Shown: positions 11,560 to 23,954, counted from the first letter of the stretch. The stretch is 64,000 bases of DNA from Metarhizium brunneum (GCF_013426205.1 NC_089422.1:1488001-1552000), one strand, 5' to 3'. Notes: generated by a model not told the origin, from the letters alone. Made by a program: numbers and translations.

Positions 11560-13378
11560 ATGGTATGTACAGCATTTGAGACTACACAAGATGCCAATTA
11601 TTTGCCGGCAGAGTTCTTGAACCGCAGCTAACCTGCCCCCTCACCCCGCCATACAGTCTTTCCAGCCGACGCAGATTTTCGAAGAAGGCACCACAGAGGA
11701 GAAGGGTGAGAATGCGCGTCTCTCCGCCTTTGTTGGTGCCATTGCTGTTGGTGATTTGGTGAAGAGCACCTTGGGCCCCAAAGGCATGGACAAGATCTTG
11801 CAGTCGGCGTAAGTTTTGCAGACCCCCGCAACAAAAAGATATCCTGACAAATTGTCCCTGATACAGCTCCACCGGCGACATCATGGTTACCAACGACGGT
11901 GCTACCATCCTCAAATCTATTGCTCTCGATAATGCCGCCGCTAAGGTGCTCGTCAATATCTCCAAAGTCCAGGATGACGAAGTCGGTGATGGCACCACCT
12001 CGGTGGCTGTCTTGGCCGCTGAGCTACTCCGAGAGGCTGAGAAGCTGGTCGGTCAAAAGATTCACCCCCAGACCATCATTGAAGGCTACCGGATAGCCAG
12101 TCAAGCTGCTCTTAAAGCTCTCGAGGAGTCCGCCGTTGACCACAGCAAGAGCCCCGAGGCTTTCCGCAAGGACCTCGTTTCAATCGCACGAACGACGCTG
12201 AGCTCCAAGGTTTTGGCTCAAGACAGAGACCACTTCGCCACCCTTGCCTGCGATGCGGTTCTCCGGCTAAAGAAGTCATCCGATCTTAGCCACATCCAAA
12301 TCATTAAGAAGGCCGGTGGCAAGCTGAGTGAATCGTACCTTGATGAGGGTTTCATTCTAGACAAGAAGATTGGTGTCAACCAGCCCAAGAGGTTAGAAAA
12401 GGCCAAGATTTTGGTTGCCAACACGTCCATGGATACCGACAAGGTCAAAATCTTTGGTGCTAGAATGAAGGTCGGGGCCACTAGCAAACTTGCCGAGCTC
12501 GAGAAGGCCGAAAAGGATAAGATGAAGGCCAAGGTCGACAAGATCAAGTCCCACGGCATCAACTGTTTCATTAACCGCCAGCTCATTTACAACTGGCCCG
12601 AGCAGCTCTTTACTGATGCTGGTATAATGTCTATTGAGCACGCCGACTTTGATGGTATTGAGCGTTTAGCCCTTGTCACTGGTGGTGAGATTGCTTCGAC
12701 CTTTGACCACCCCGAGCAGGTCAAGTTGGGCACGTGCGACTTAATCGAGGAGGTCATTATTGGCGAGGACACTCTAATCAAGTTCTCTGGCGTGTCAGCC
12801 GGAGAGGCTTGCACTATCGTTCTGCGTGGTGCCACTGAACAGCTATTGGACGAGGCTGAGCGAAGTCTGCACGATGCTTTGGCCGTCTTGTCCCAGACTG
12901 TCATTGAGCCTAGAACGACGCTGGGTGGCGGGTGTGCTGAGATGGTCATGGCCAAGGCTGTTGATGGTGCCGCCACTCGTGTTGATGGCAAGAAGCAGTT
13001 GGCAGTGTCTAGCTTCGCCGTTGCCCTGAGGCAATTGCCAACGATACTTGCCGATAACGCCGGTCTCGACTCTGGTGATCTTGTTTCAAGACTCCGAAAG
13101 ACCATTTACGATGGGCTGACTACGTATGGTCTGGATCTAATGAAGCCCGGCGGTGGCATTGAAGACATGCGGGATCTTGGCGTTATTGAGAGTTACAAGT
13201 TGAAGCGCGCGGTTGTATCATCGGCCAGCGAAGCAGCCGAGGTAAGCATCTTTCACTCTTCACTACCAGCTACGCCAAAATTATGTAGAAAGATGGATGA
13301 CTAACAAACCGTGTACAGCTTCTCCTGCGAGTAGACGACATCATTCGAGCCGCGCCTCGACGGCGTGAGCGTATGTAA
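11560..13378 (+). CDS. cct2: CCT2, chaperonin TCP-1 subunit beta
   Basis: Four coding exons: 11560-11562, 11657-11808, 11867-13241 and 13319-13378, giving 529 residues. Exon 1 contributes only the ATG, which is followed at once by gtatgt. Exon 2 starts [20 protein letters not shown] and carries the chaperonin motif [19 protein letters not shown]. Exon 3 carries [13 protein letters not shown] and [19 protein letters not shown], the ATP-binding signatures. The last intron (gtaagc...gtgtacag) joins SEAAE to [22 protein letters not shown]2 is one of eight subunits of the cytosolic chaperonin that folds actin, tubulin and WD-repeat proteins. Without the last splice, the frame would run into a short unrelated tail. 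It is divergent from prt1. Confidence 0.96.
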
Positions 13379-16371
13379 AGGGGTGATATTGGCAGATCTG
13401 AGGTACGATAGATATGGACTAGGGGTGGGTTCCTGGATGCAAAAAGTAAAGTGAAGACAACCTGTAATGATACCATAGAAATCATGAAAATATGAATGGT
13501 AGTTGGCGTGCGTCAGTGTCAATAAGCCACGGTGCACGTCGGCAAGGTCATCGATCTACTTTACATTCTCCTGGAATGATTTTGCAGCGAAGATGAGCAA
13601 TGCCTGCTTCAAGTAAGGTTGCCTGTGTCACCGAGTCCTATGTTTCAAGGATTTTGTGTTTAAACAAGTGTGAATAGAGGATGACTCCCCTCCCTTGACA
13701 CCAATAGTCTCCGCGTGACATCCTTCCCGGCCAACCACGCAGAACTGATTTTTTTTTCCCCCTGGAACTACACAAAATACAAAGACGTGCAACATTATTA
13801 TTCGATGGTCGTTGAAAGTGAGGCGGTTAATAGGCCTCCGGTGCCCCTATGCATGCTGTAAAAGTAATGTTCAAACTTTGTCAGGCCCTTGTCCACCACC
13901 TGCATGGACTGTGTTGATGATGTCTGGTATCGTCTGAGCCGTCGCATATTATTTAAGGTCATAATTTTACCCATGGCTGATAACGCCTCCGGGCCGGCCA
14001 TGAAAGAGAGAGACTGGGCTGGCATTCCCTGTTCCAAGCTAGTTGTAGAGTTTGTTTTTAATTTACGTTGGCAAAGTGTTATTCTTCCACTGATGGAGTT
14101 TCAAGCAGAGACGGCGACTGCTTTTCGCGTCGTGATGGGGTAATTGGAGCGACCAGGAAGTCGAATGAATGGGATCCTGGGCTGCAGGGGACAGGATATG
14201 GGGCCCAGGGCAATTTGCAGCAGCCATAAATATGGATTACTTTATGTACGGAGTACTAGTCTCTGGTACATGTAGTCCGGATCAATATCACCATGGACAT
14301 TTGGCACAACTTTCAGTCCCATTCCTTGTCTCCCTGGACTTATCAACAAAGGGCTTTTGTTTTTATCAGTCTAGACCGGCTCCGAGACTCCCATGTCTCA
14401 TTAAAATATTCCTTGACTGAGCGGGAAAACTAGACCACATGTGGGACATCAGAATGCACCAACGATGGAGTACCATTTTATTGGTGCATTCTGTATTGAC
14501 AATATGTACATACACAGCAGTGTGCAATTACAGGACAGGGAGGTTCTTGATAGTTACTAGTACTCCGTAGCATTGTAGTACTATCTGGCGTCTCCCTGTC
14601 TTTGCTTCACAACCCCTGGTTCAGAATTCCGTGCCCTGAAGAAGGACCAGCAAAGGTCCTAGTCACGGCGCATGTTGTACGGAGTAGTTACCACCAACCA
14701 AAAGCGAGTCTTTGGGGTTTTGTTTGTAGGTTTGTACTGCGCCAATTCTTTTGCGTCACGGAGCGGTCATAGTGATCGCTTGCTGGCAAAACCACGGTTG
14801 GTTGGTTGGTGGTTTGCAGTTTTTTATTGTTCTCGAATGCTTCGTACTTGGTATTGTGATGGAGGATTGGGCGCTTTTGTATTGTACTGGATGCCATGGT
14901 CGCGCAACTTGAATAGGGGCCCGGGATTTGCGGATGCCCTCCGTCAAACGGTGTTGTGCTCAGTACGCCACGAGACGGCCTAGTGCTCTGGACCGTGACA
15001 CCAGGGGCAGGGCGCAAAACTTCCCCAGACAAGTATTGTTTCCCGTGTGGCATATTATTCTGTCTGTCTGTCTGAACAATGTACAACAGACGACGGAGCA
15101 CTTGGTGCGAGTAGTGAGTGGGTATCTCTGGTTTGGTTCAGCTGGCTGCACCGCGGAATCGACAAGCATCGTTGATCCATCGAGTCTCCACCGCTGGATT
15201 TGAGGATCGTGCTCGGTGCCAGGGATAATGAGGTCTAGCTCATTCGTCTGGTCCTTGGTCCGTCGTGCCTGGTTGCCTTGGCGTTGTTGGCGTCGTTGGG
15301 ACTGCCGGTTCCAGGTCAATTGCTCTTGGGCCATGTCGATCCGTCCGTTCTTGTGTCGTTGGGTCCAAACTCTCTCGCCTCGTCTCGTGTGCCACTGTGC
15401 CTCATGTTTGGCCATGCGGGTCCGTCCTGGGCCCTGGCCATCTGTTGCTGCTATCACGGCCCATCCTTGTGCGTTTGGCGGCGGCCATGCAGGCGTCTAA
15501 CTGGACGAGGGGGGGACAGTTGGGATGCAATGGAGGTCGATTGATCATTACCTTTGGACTAAAATAACAAGCATGCCAAGGAACGGAAGCTCACACCACC
15601 CCGACGCCTGCATCACGATTGGAGCAAGCAAAGGTGCAAAAAGGTGCGCAGGAGAGGAGCGGGGGCGAAGACGGAGATTGGCACTCTCCAAGGCCGATTT
15701 GGTCCATGGATGCTGCAATTGTGCCCTCCTATTCGGCTTCCCTCTCGTCATTGACTTTGGCACTCTGCTTTTGCCCTCTGAATATTCAGAACAAGTCTGC
15801 ATATTCTCTCGTTTTTGCATTTTGCATCCAGTGTCCTGCACCTGGCATTTGCTCATCATCGACACCGGCTCTTCCCTCATTGGCAGCCGCCGCCCATTCG
15901 TTCAATCCTCAGCACTTCTCTCGTTTGAACTCCTCACTTCGTTTCTTCGCTGGCTTTTTTTTTTGTAACCTTATACTTTTTGCTTTATCGTCAGGGGGCC
16001 TGTCAATCATTCACACCCGTCTTCTGACACGCCGTTGCCGTCCCCGTGACCCATCGTTCGTATCCGTCGTCTCAGATTTCAACTTCCCCTTTCCCCGCGT
16101 CTACGGCCCCAGAGACCCTCGATACGAAAACGCAAAAGCTTAGAATCCACGACTGTCACGATTGCTTATAACGACCGGTTCACTGTTTGGTCCTCGTGAG
16201 TCCTTGCGGCTCCTGGCCACGCCGAAATATTCGCAAACAATTCTTTCACGCCAAACCTGCAGAGGGAGCGGAACGAAACAATATAATAGTTCCCTTTTTG
16301 GGCTCCTCAATAGTCTTGGGTTTCCTGCAATCACTTAATTTCCACCGTGCTGAATCCTCTGAAATGCAGCC
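13379..16371. other. Intergenic region and pyrimidine-rich leader upstream of the TBC gene
   Basis: No gene is called in this 3.0-kb stretch. It has three TACGGAGTA/TACTCCGTA copies at 14247, 14561 and 14678. From about 15700 to 16130 the plus strand is strongly CT-rich, as in promoters and leaders of fungal genes. Open frames of 80-170 codons here overlap each other on both strands and match no family I know. Confidence 0.5.
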
Positions 16372-16375
16372 ATGA
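16364..16375 (+). promoter_or_regulatory. Three-codon upstream ORF overlapping the TBC start codon
   Basis: ATG CAG CCA TGA lies directly before the TBC gene, and its TGA shares bases with the main ATG (the sequence reads CCATGATT). If it is in the mRNA, ribosomes reading it would stop exactly at the main start, which allows termination-reinitiation or leaky scanning. Both ATGs have a G at -3. Confidence 0.5.
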
Positions 16376-18579
16376 TTCACGAACAAGTCGTTAGCAACAT
16401 TATACCGAGCCCTGGATCTCCTCCCGGAATGACCACGTCTAAGAGCTCAAAATCTTCCTCCTTTCAGTCGCTCAACAGCGATGACGGCAGTGTGTTGGCA
16501 GATGTTAGCCACTTCGAAGACATCGGCTTGGACGACGACAATGTCACCCTCAAAGTCAACGTCCGCCCTGGGCCAACTCCATTGGTGACGCCAGTTGCTC
16601 GTAACCTGGCCGGTGGAAAGCGACCTCCAGGCCCGAAGCCGCGACGATCGTTTCCTAATCTCCATACCAGCGTCTACGCGTCCAACCCACGAAGCACAAG
16701 CCTCGCGGGGCTGACAGATCCACGACCTCTTTCTTTGAACAGAGGACATTCTACAGTTTCTTTGCCCGTCGCACGACGAAACCGCAGCACCAGTCCCAAC
16801 TTGTCCTTAAACCCTAGAGATATCAACCTGCCGCCCAAGCCTCAGCCGCGACCTCGACGCGGAAGCTGGCAGGCGACTCGTCGCAAGAGCTTGCAAGATC
16901 TGGAACACGAGTGCGACGAAGATGATGGCGATGATATTCCTGATGGCATTGTGCTTGACAATGTGCCTATCTCTCCTCGACCTGCCAATGAGCGTCCACC
17001 AAGTCGAGCTCCCTCGATTTCACCGTCACCAGATCGTGCGCCCAAGGAAAGGGTCCGAAGCATTGGTAACGGCACACCGGCAGTAGCCCAGGCACAGGGA
17101 TCCCTTCGATCTCCTTCGTGGAGGTCAGATGCATCGGACAAGCCGCCACCAAGCCCGGTCAAATCACGAGCCAATAGCTGGAACTTGGCCCTGGCTGATT
17201 TGAACGCCGAATCTAAGGCGCTGACCGAAAAGCTGGAGGAACACGCCGACGAGCTACATGAGCGTTCCAGCCGCCGTCCATCAGGAGCTGCCCGCCCAAA
17301 CACCTGGAATTCTAGTCATATGCCCTACGACCATGTGTACGATAAAAAAGCCCGAGTAAAGTCGTCAACTCCCGAATTGCCACCGCTGCGGCGAACCGAC
17401 ATCATGATAGATCCGCTACCCATATCAAAGGAGAAGGAGGCTGTTCTCAGCCGTACCCGACCGTCTTGGTTACCGCCCAAGGATCCAGCGGAAGAACGTC
17501 GCCACCTGAAAGAGTATCAGAAGATGATGGCCGCCAGTGCCAAAGCCGACGAGAGGCGTGAGGCCGCTCGACGATCAAGGACCGAGTCAAGAGACAACAC
17601 TGCGGACAACCTTATGCACATTTGGGAAGGTGACATCATCCCACGATGGAATGACGCCATACGTGAGAGACGCACAAGGGACATGTGGTGGCGAGGAGTC
17701 GCCCCGAGAAGTCGCGGCGTCGTCTGGGCTCGTGCCATTGGCAATGAGCTTGGTTTGACAGAGGCTACTTTCCGAACTGCTCTGGCTCGCGCTCGTGATT
17801 TGGAAGACAGAGTTCGCACCGACAGAGCAGATGCTGAAGATGCTAGGCGAGCCAAGTGGTTTGAGCAGATTCGCAAAGATGCAAGTGACAAGACTTGGAA
17901 GAATCTTAAAATCTTTGAAATCACTGGACCTCTGCATTCGTCATTAGTTGATGTGCTTAGTGCATATGCCATGTACAGGAGCGATATTGGTTACGTGTTT
18001 GGGTGTAATGTATGGCCTCCCAACTTTTGAATAGTCTTCTGGCTTGTTCAGTGTTTACTAACTTTGCTGTTGCAGACTATTGCGGCCTTACTTCTATTGA
18101 ACCTTCCCAATGCCGAAACAGTGTTCATCGCGCTCGCCAACCTTTTGAACCGACCATTGCCTTTATCATTCTACACTGCCGATGAAACAGCACAAGCCTC
18201 TGCTTATAATCTTGTTTTGCAGACACTTGGCCACAAATCACTGCCGCTTCGCGATCACCTGACTAAGACTATGCGGGATGTTACGCCAGAACTTTACTTG
18301 GGTGGCATGTTTCTTAGCTTGTTCACAGGTCACTTGGCCATTGATGAAGCTGCGCGTCTATGGGATGTGTATGTGTTTGAGGGTGATGCCTTGCTAGTTC
18401 GAGCAGCCGTGGCTCTCTTGCTTTCCCGTGAAATGGCACTTCTCGGAAGTAAGACTTCTGATGAAGTCCTTGCTGTGATCACTAGGGCAAATTCGAGCAC
18501 CGGAGCGGCAAGAGCAGTGGCTGCAGTTGGGGCTGAAGACCGGTTTATGGCAGCCGTTCGTGAAGCTGGGAAGGCTTAA
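16372..18579 (+). CDS. TBC (Rab-GAP-like) domain protein, TBC1D12/14 type
   Basis: Two exons (16372-18009 and 18076-18579) with a 66-base intron (gtatgg...ttgcag, branch ctaac) give 713 residues. The first 420 residues are Ser/Pro/Arg-rich and probably disordered. The TBC domain starts at WWRGVAPRSRGVVWARAIG (about 438) and runs through IGYVFGCNTIAALLLLNL, LYLGGMFLSLFTGHL and LWDVYVFEGD. The sequence resembles the animal TBC1D12/TBC1D14 group, which acts on Rab11/Rab1-type traffic. Two features are odd. The IxxDxxRT arginine-finger site reads IRKDASDKT (about 498-506), and the YxQ glutamine-finger site reads YVF (about 541). Both catalytic fingers therefore seem to be missing, and the protein may bind a Rab rather than activate its GTPase. 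The upstream three-codon ORF overlaps this start. Confidence 0.88.
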
Positions 18580-19511
18580 TTTCAATCTCCTCACTTGGTC
18601 ATTCGACGACAGCAAAAAGAAATACCTTGCGACCATTTACATACGATATCTGGATTACCTTATACTGGGACTCGATCTGTTTCGATTTGATTTCAAGCGT
18701 TTAATGTATATCAAGATGTATAGACGGAGGGGACGCGTGCAATGGGAGCCGCGTCAAGGCGTTGTGACTTACTGAGCACTTGTGAGCGAGGCGGAGGAAG
18801 GAGGGGGAAAGCGACGGGCATAATCAGTCGGTCTGGAGCTGGCGTTTAATGAACTGGTCATATTCTTTGCGCTAGCGAGAGAAGCAATGAATCGGGAGAA
18901 GGAGAGGGAACCGATGAGTTGGCAAAATGCTGCCATCAAGATGTGTCTTTGGATTCAGGCGTATACATGCACGCGGCAAGTCTGGGTACATAATTTTCGC
19001 CCGTTGTGGACATGGGCTGTCAATATTCGGCCACGCGGCCTTGGACACCCGTTAGATTACATGACGGCTTAATTTTTATTACTTATTTCAATAAGACGTG
19101 AGAAATTCGCCGCATTCTGTGAATGACTGAATGAATGACCCGGGGACGAGTATCGTATCGTGCAGGCTGGCTGTATTTTTAACCGCACCATGCCACGATA
19201 TAGGCGACTTGATCTCAATTGGATTCCGTATATTGTAATTGATGCACCAAATACTGCCTGCCCTACTGCTCATCACACCGAACGAAGGCGTTGAAGCTGG
19301 AAAGCACGTTTGTCTCTCGGGGTCCATCACGTGACAGCCAACAATATTCAGCCGACAAAAACAAACGCACACAGTTTTTGTCACGACCCTCATCCCCACT
19401 CAAATCAACATACATGGACGCAACTTACACCATCAACCGGCATCAACCTCACAGAGAAAGGGAGAGAGAAGAGTCGGGCGCACGGGGCGCACTCACCAGC
19501 AGGCCAGAGAA
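18580..19511. other. Intergenic region between the TBC gene and the transposase-derived gene
   Basis: Just under 1 kb with no supported gene. Short open frames here have no recognisable content. I looked for terminal inverted repeats flanking the next gene and saw none. Confidence 0.5.
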
Positions 19512-20666
19512 ATGCCCTCGGGCTACAAACATGGAGACACGCCCAAGAAGGCCATGGTTCGCGGGACCATAGGCTACCTCGAATCCCAGGGCCTGCCCGT
19601 CAACAAATCCGCCATATTCAGACACTTTGGACTATCGCGGTCCCAGGGCTACGCGGCACTCAGCGGGTCAGCGCCGAAGCGGAGTGACCCCGAGTGGGAA
19701 GAGACGCGAGGGCGGCCCAGCAAGCTGTCCGACGAGGACCAGCAAAAGCTGGAAAGCATCCTCTGGGACGAGGCGTACGAGGACGTGTACCTCAACTGGG
19801 CGGGGCTGGCGAAGCACGCGGGCGTAGAGATGGGCTGCAACCCGAGGACGATGCACCGGGCCATGGGCACGCTGGGGTACAGACGGTGCCTGGGGTGCGG
19901 AAGGGGGTGGGTGAACAAGAAGCTGCGCGAGAGGCGGGTGGAGTGGGCGCGCCGGATGCTGGACGCGTTTGCGGCCGCGGAGACGGGCGGCTGGCGGACG
20001 GTCCGGTTCGGGTGCGAGCTGCACTTTGGCTTCGGGCTCGACGGCGCAATGAGGGTGATGCCCCGGCCGGGGGAGAAGTACTGCCCGGGCTGCGACGAGA
20101 CGCGGCGGTCCGTCGACGACGAGGCAGGCGGGCCCGGGAGGTGGACGAGGGACGTCAAGAGAGTCCACGCGTGGGCGTGCGTGGGGTACAACTTCAAGAG
20201 CGACCTCGTCTTTTACGACGCCGCGACGAGCCCCAACTCGTCGGGCGTCATGGCCATGGCCGACTACCGCGACAAGGTTCTCGAGAAGCACGTCAAGCCG
20301 TGGCTGCGGCCGTCCGTGGGCGGGCCCCAGTCCTTCATCTTGGAGGAGGACGCCGAGTCGTTTGCCCACGGGGCGCTGAGCAAGGCGAATCCCGTGCAGC
20401 AGTGGAAGGAGCTCAACGAGCTCCGGAGCCACTTCAACTGCGGCGAGAGCCCGGACCTGAGCCCCCTTGATTCGGTGTGGCCGGCCGGCAAGCAGTGGAG
20501 GATGAAGCCGCTGAAGGACTGGGACGAGGCGTCGCTGAGGGAGGCGGCCCGGAAGGCGTGGAGGGACGTGGTACTTGACCAGGAGAGGGTCAATGTCTGG
20601 GTGGAGTTTATGCCGGAGAGGCTGATGGCCGTTGTGGACAGCGGCGGCAAGCTGGTGTCGTGGTAG
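19512..20666 (+). CDS. Transposase-derived protein, Tc1/mariner (DDE) superfamily
   Basis: An uninterrupted, very GC-rich ORF of 384 residues starting MPSGYKHGDTPKK. Residues 15-130 look like two helix-turn-helix units (KSAIFRHFGLSRSQGYAAL; then RGRPSKLSDEDQ and LAKHAGVEMGCNPRTMHRA), followed by LRERRVEWARRML, all as in Tc1/mariner transposases. The catalytic region is recognisable but altered. The first Asp of the usual SDESHF is Cys168 (FGCELHFGFG). The second site is EEDAES with Asp280. The third is SPDLSPLDSVW with Asp320. With one catalytic Asp gone, but no stop or frameshift and no terminal repeats seen, the gene looks retained rather than decaying. A recently inactivated transposon is the alternative. 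The host role, perhaps DNA binding, is unknown. Confidence 0.8.
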   Translation: MPSGYKHGDTPKKAMVRGTIGYLESQGLPVNKSAIFRHFGLSRSQGYAALSGSAPKRSDPEWEETRGRPSKLSDEDQQKLESILWDEAYEDVYLNWAGLAKHAGVEMGCNPRTMHRAMGTLGYRRCLGCGRGWVNKKLRERRVEWARRMLDAFAAAETGGWRTVRFGCELHFGFGLDGAMRVMPRPGEKYCPGCDETRRSVDDEAGGPGRWTRDVKRVHAWACVGYNFKSDLVFYDAATSPNSSGVMAMADYRDKVLEKHVKPWLRPSVGGPQSFILEEDAESFAHGALSKANPVQQWKELNELRSHFNCGESPDLSPLDSVWPAGKQWRMKPLKDWDEASLREAARKAWRDVVLDQERVNVWVEFMPERLMAVVDSGGKLVSW

Positions 20667-23600
20667 AGCTGTATGAGCGGCCAGGGTGTAGTGTATAAGT
20701 TTGGCGTTGGGAGTTGGTGAAACGATGCATGTACACTGTAGAACGATATACTGTTTTCAGTCTCGATTACCCCTCCTGCGAGAGGGGTAACATGATACAA
20801 AAGTCGGTGAATTTCCCACAAAGCGTACATCAGACGGACCGTCATGTCATGGAACCTGGACGGCTTTTACCTCGTGATTGCCATCATTCCTCGTGCCGTC
20901 TTATAGTGCGTCATCCAGGGTGTATAACTTGCTCCATCAATGGCAGCCACAAGTGTTTCGCTGGGATGGTCATATGTATGAGTTTGGCAGAGGTAAAATC
21001 CGTCATCGGAATCGCAACTCTTGTTCAGACCCAGAGACAAAAGGAACTGAAAGAGCCGAGTTCTATTCAGGGGCGGCTAGCACTGTCAATCTCATAATAA
21101 ATTACCCACGAGTGAGCTTACGGATCGTTTATTATTTTGCTCTATTGGCGTTCATGCTGTCCCGTTCTGTATCCCCAATAGCGTCGTCCCCTTTCCAGAT
21201 CTGGAAACACCCGATGTGCACAAAGCACCCATTTTGGTCATTTTGTTCCCTATTACACAAAGAGCAGGCCTCTACGGGTTATGTTAACCATGGTCCGACT
21301 CCAATTCCCGTTGTAGAGTCAAGCACCGCCAATCCACGTCGTCTCCTATAGCTGGCCTGTAGTATAGGGTAGGGCATAACCGACTGCCTTTGGACGGCAC
21401 TTGACTGTCGTAACAGTAACAGGTGGCGAAAACTACCTAGGTACCTAGGTAGGCATGAGATTTTGCGAATCACATAAACTGCTCATGGTCTTCTTGATGT
21501 CAATTGCTTGGCCCCCTCATTACTTGTTGCGGCGCGATGTAACAGCTCCCTCGCACGGGGCGGGGAGACCCGGACTAAGCTTGGCCTGTGACTGAGATGA
21601 TGACATGCTGGATCATGTCTCTATGAGCCTCCCGTCCTGTCTGTGACGGGTTTTCTTTGGCCGCACAAATAGCAAAAACCGTCTGGCACACCCCCCTGAA
21701 CCCACGTTGCCCACGGCCTGCGCATCGAGGCGTAACAGGACATGGCGATAAGGGTATGGATCTGGTAGATCCAATCGGCATTGCATGAGAATAGTACAGG
21801 GTAAAGTTCAATGCCTCTTTCGTTCAGATTAACCTTCACCACGCGGTGACACAACCACCGCCAAGATTGACGACTGTTTCCGTAATCCTGAACGAGGCTG
21901 CATGTCAAGTGGGCGGGACTGTGTCCGAAAATGCTCGAAGGGCCAAGCCAGGATGCCCAAGTCGTGGACTAGACAGCTGAACCTGCGAAAATTTCTTTTC
22001 ACCAGTGCCCTCGCCCACAGCGTAGCATCGAGGCATGCACAGCGGACTGCATGGTCATTCACTGGGCTGCTGAGCTACAAGCCGCATCAACTGGTCTGGA
22101 CAGTACGGAGTAGTACAGAGTAAGCTCGTCTCATTTGCATATGTATAACCATGATGATCAGTTGTGTGACTTTGTGCGTCTCAATGTCTCTAAAGGTCGG
22201 TCTTGACTTGGCCGTCGGCTTCACATGTTGGAGGGTGGCTCCACGCCGTGCGGATGCAAGGAAAGCTACGAGCAGCTAGTTGGTAGTTTTCTAGCGGCAT
22301 GGCCAGTCGGACACTTGACACTGTGAGATACGGCGGCGGCGAAAGTTCATGATCTTGGCGACTCAGTTCCTGGAGGGTGGCGATGGCGTGGCTGGATGAC
22401 AATTCGAGTGTGCAGCATGTCATGACTTGACTTGGGCGGATGGGCACAGAGAAAACAGAGAGAGGCTAAAAAGAAAAAAAGAAAAAAAGGGACCAAAAAA
22501 AGGTTTACAGAGAACGGAGCAGATTGGCTGCAGCAGAGGGGATCTGGCAAGCTAGCGACGTGAGTGGCTGTTTGGTGCTGTCAGAGGCCAACAGGGCAGG
22601 AGCTGCCCCTCGCTCTGCAATTTTCATGTGCAGGCACGGGCTTTTGGCTGAGTAGCTGCTGCGCACACGCCCCCCTTACTCGAGTGGTTGTTTGGGCTTG
22701 AACGTGAAGAAGAGATGGATGGATATGCCGAGGGCAATGTATAACGTTGAAGACGCAATGCTACAATGGTGAACTGCAGCGGAGAGAACATCCGCCAGCG
22801 ACCGCCTATCGCGGCATTGAATGCGCTGGGCGACGCTGGCCACCTTCATAAATTGTCCTTGGCGTCGCCGATGCTGATTCTCTGAGGTCCATATCCGCAC
22901 TCCCCAGTCGCCGACTCATGCCACTACCCATCACACCGCCGCGGCTGACTCTACTCCCGCCCGACCACAAAGCCTGTGAGGGAAGTAAATGGCGCCTTCA
23001 TGCCATGCCAAATGGTTGGGACAGAAACATGCCACAGAGCGCACTAGTAGGCACCTGCTTATGTACCTAGGTACTCCGTACTTAGATGTATTTCATCAAG
23101 CGCAGAGTACTGTACAATTTGTGCATTATGCTTCCACCTGCCTTGGGAGGTGCCTCCAGGCACTTGGGCACCTGGTAGGTACCCCGTGCGGAGTAGGCAC
23201 CTGGGCTATCCCTCGAGGTACCAGGCATGTACGCATGCACATGCAAGCGCAAGCACAAGCTTAAGCACAGGCCTGGCCTGGCCCGAGCCCTCTTGGCCTC
23301 TCTGTACTCCATATTTCCCCGTGGTAAAGGCACTCACGATCCCGACTTGCCCCATGTTCTCTCATTTTTGCAAGACCCAAATCTATCCAGTCCAGTCTGT
23401 GTTATTTCACAACATTGTGCAAAGTGGCCTGACCCCTCTTGCCTCTGGCCTCGTATCGTTAAGCTCTGTTTGCACCTGCTGGCTGGCGTCTCAAGACTTC
23501 AATTTTAAATCTCAAAATCACCCGTGGCAAGAGTACAGAAATCCACATGTGCAGAGCTTCGGAAAGGGCCGTCCACCAGTGTTTCGTTGCACATGTGGCC

Positions 23601-23954
23601 GCCGGGTACCTGCTATCCCGCGCAGAAGCTGGTACTCGGCTCTCCCGTCTGGTCGTTGCTCCTCTTCCGTCGTGCTGAAATCTGAACCCCTTTGTGGCTT
23701 AACACCCCAACGCGCCCTGGCCCCACGACCCTGCAATCCCAACAAAACCAAGCTTGGAATAAATATATTACTCTTTGCCGCGGCCACTCCTGCTAGTCGG
23801 TGCAACTCAGTTTATTTTTCGCCGGTTCCTGTCACCTGTCCTTACGGTAATTTGCACCTCCTGGCTAGAGGTTTGCGCCTTGGGCCCGTCTTGATTAATT
23901 TTTCCCCTCTCTCCTCGTCAATTGGCTTAGTCCTTCGTCGACAACACCGACATC
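20667..23954. other. Gene-poor region upstream of the desaturase gene
   Basis: A 3.3-kb stretch with no supported gene. It has a 20-base perfect palindrome at 21433, TACGGAGTA cores at 22104 and 23072, and a related variant near 23187. A TATA-like AATAAATATATTA lies at about 23757-23769, roughly 190 bases before the desaturase start, and may be its core promoter. Open frames here overlap on both strands and are not convincing. Confidence 0.5.
21433..21452. repeat. Perfect 20-base palindrome built on CCTAGG and GGTACC
   Basis: The sequence CTACCTAGGTACCTAGGTAG reads the same on both strands. Related ACCTAGGTA strings occur near 23064 and inside the miniature element near 61800. Confidence 0.9.

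Noticed and set aside
19649..20470. Long open frames in other reading frames over the transposase-derived gene.
   Set aside because: Same cause, high GC content; only the plus-strand frame from 19512 shows transposase motifs.
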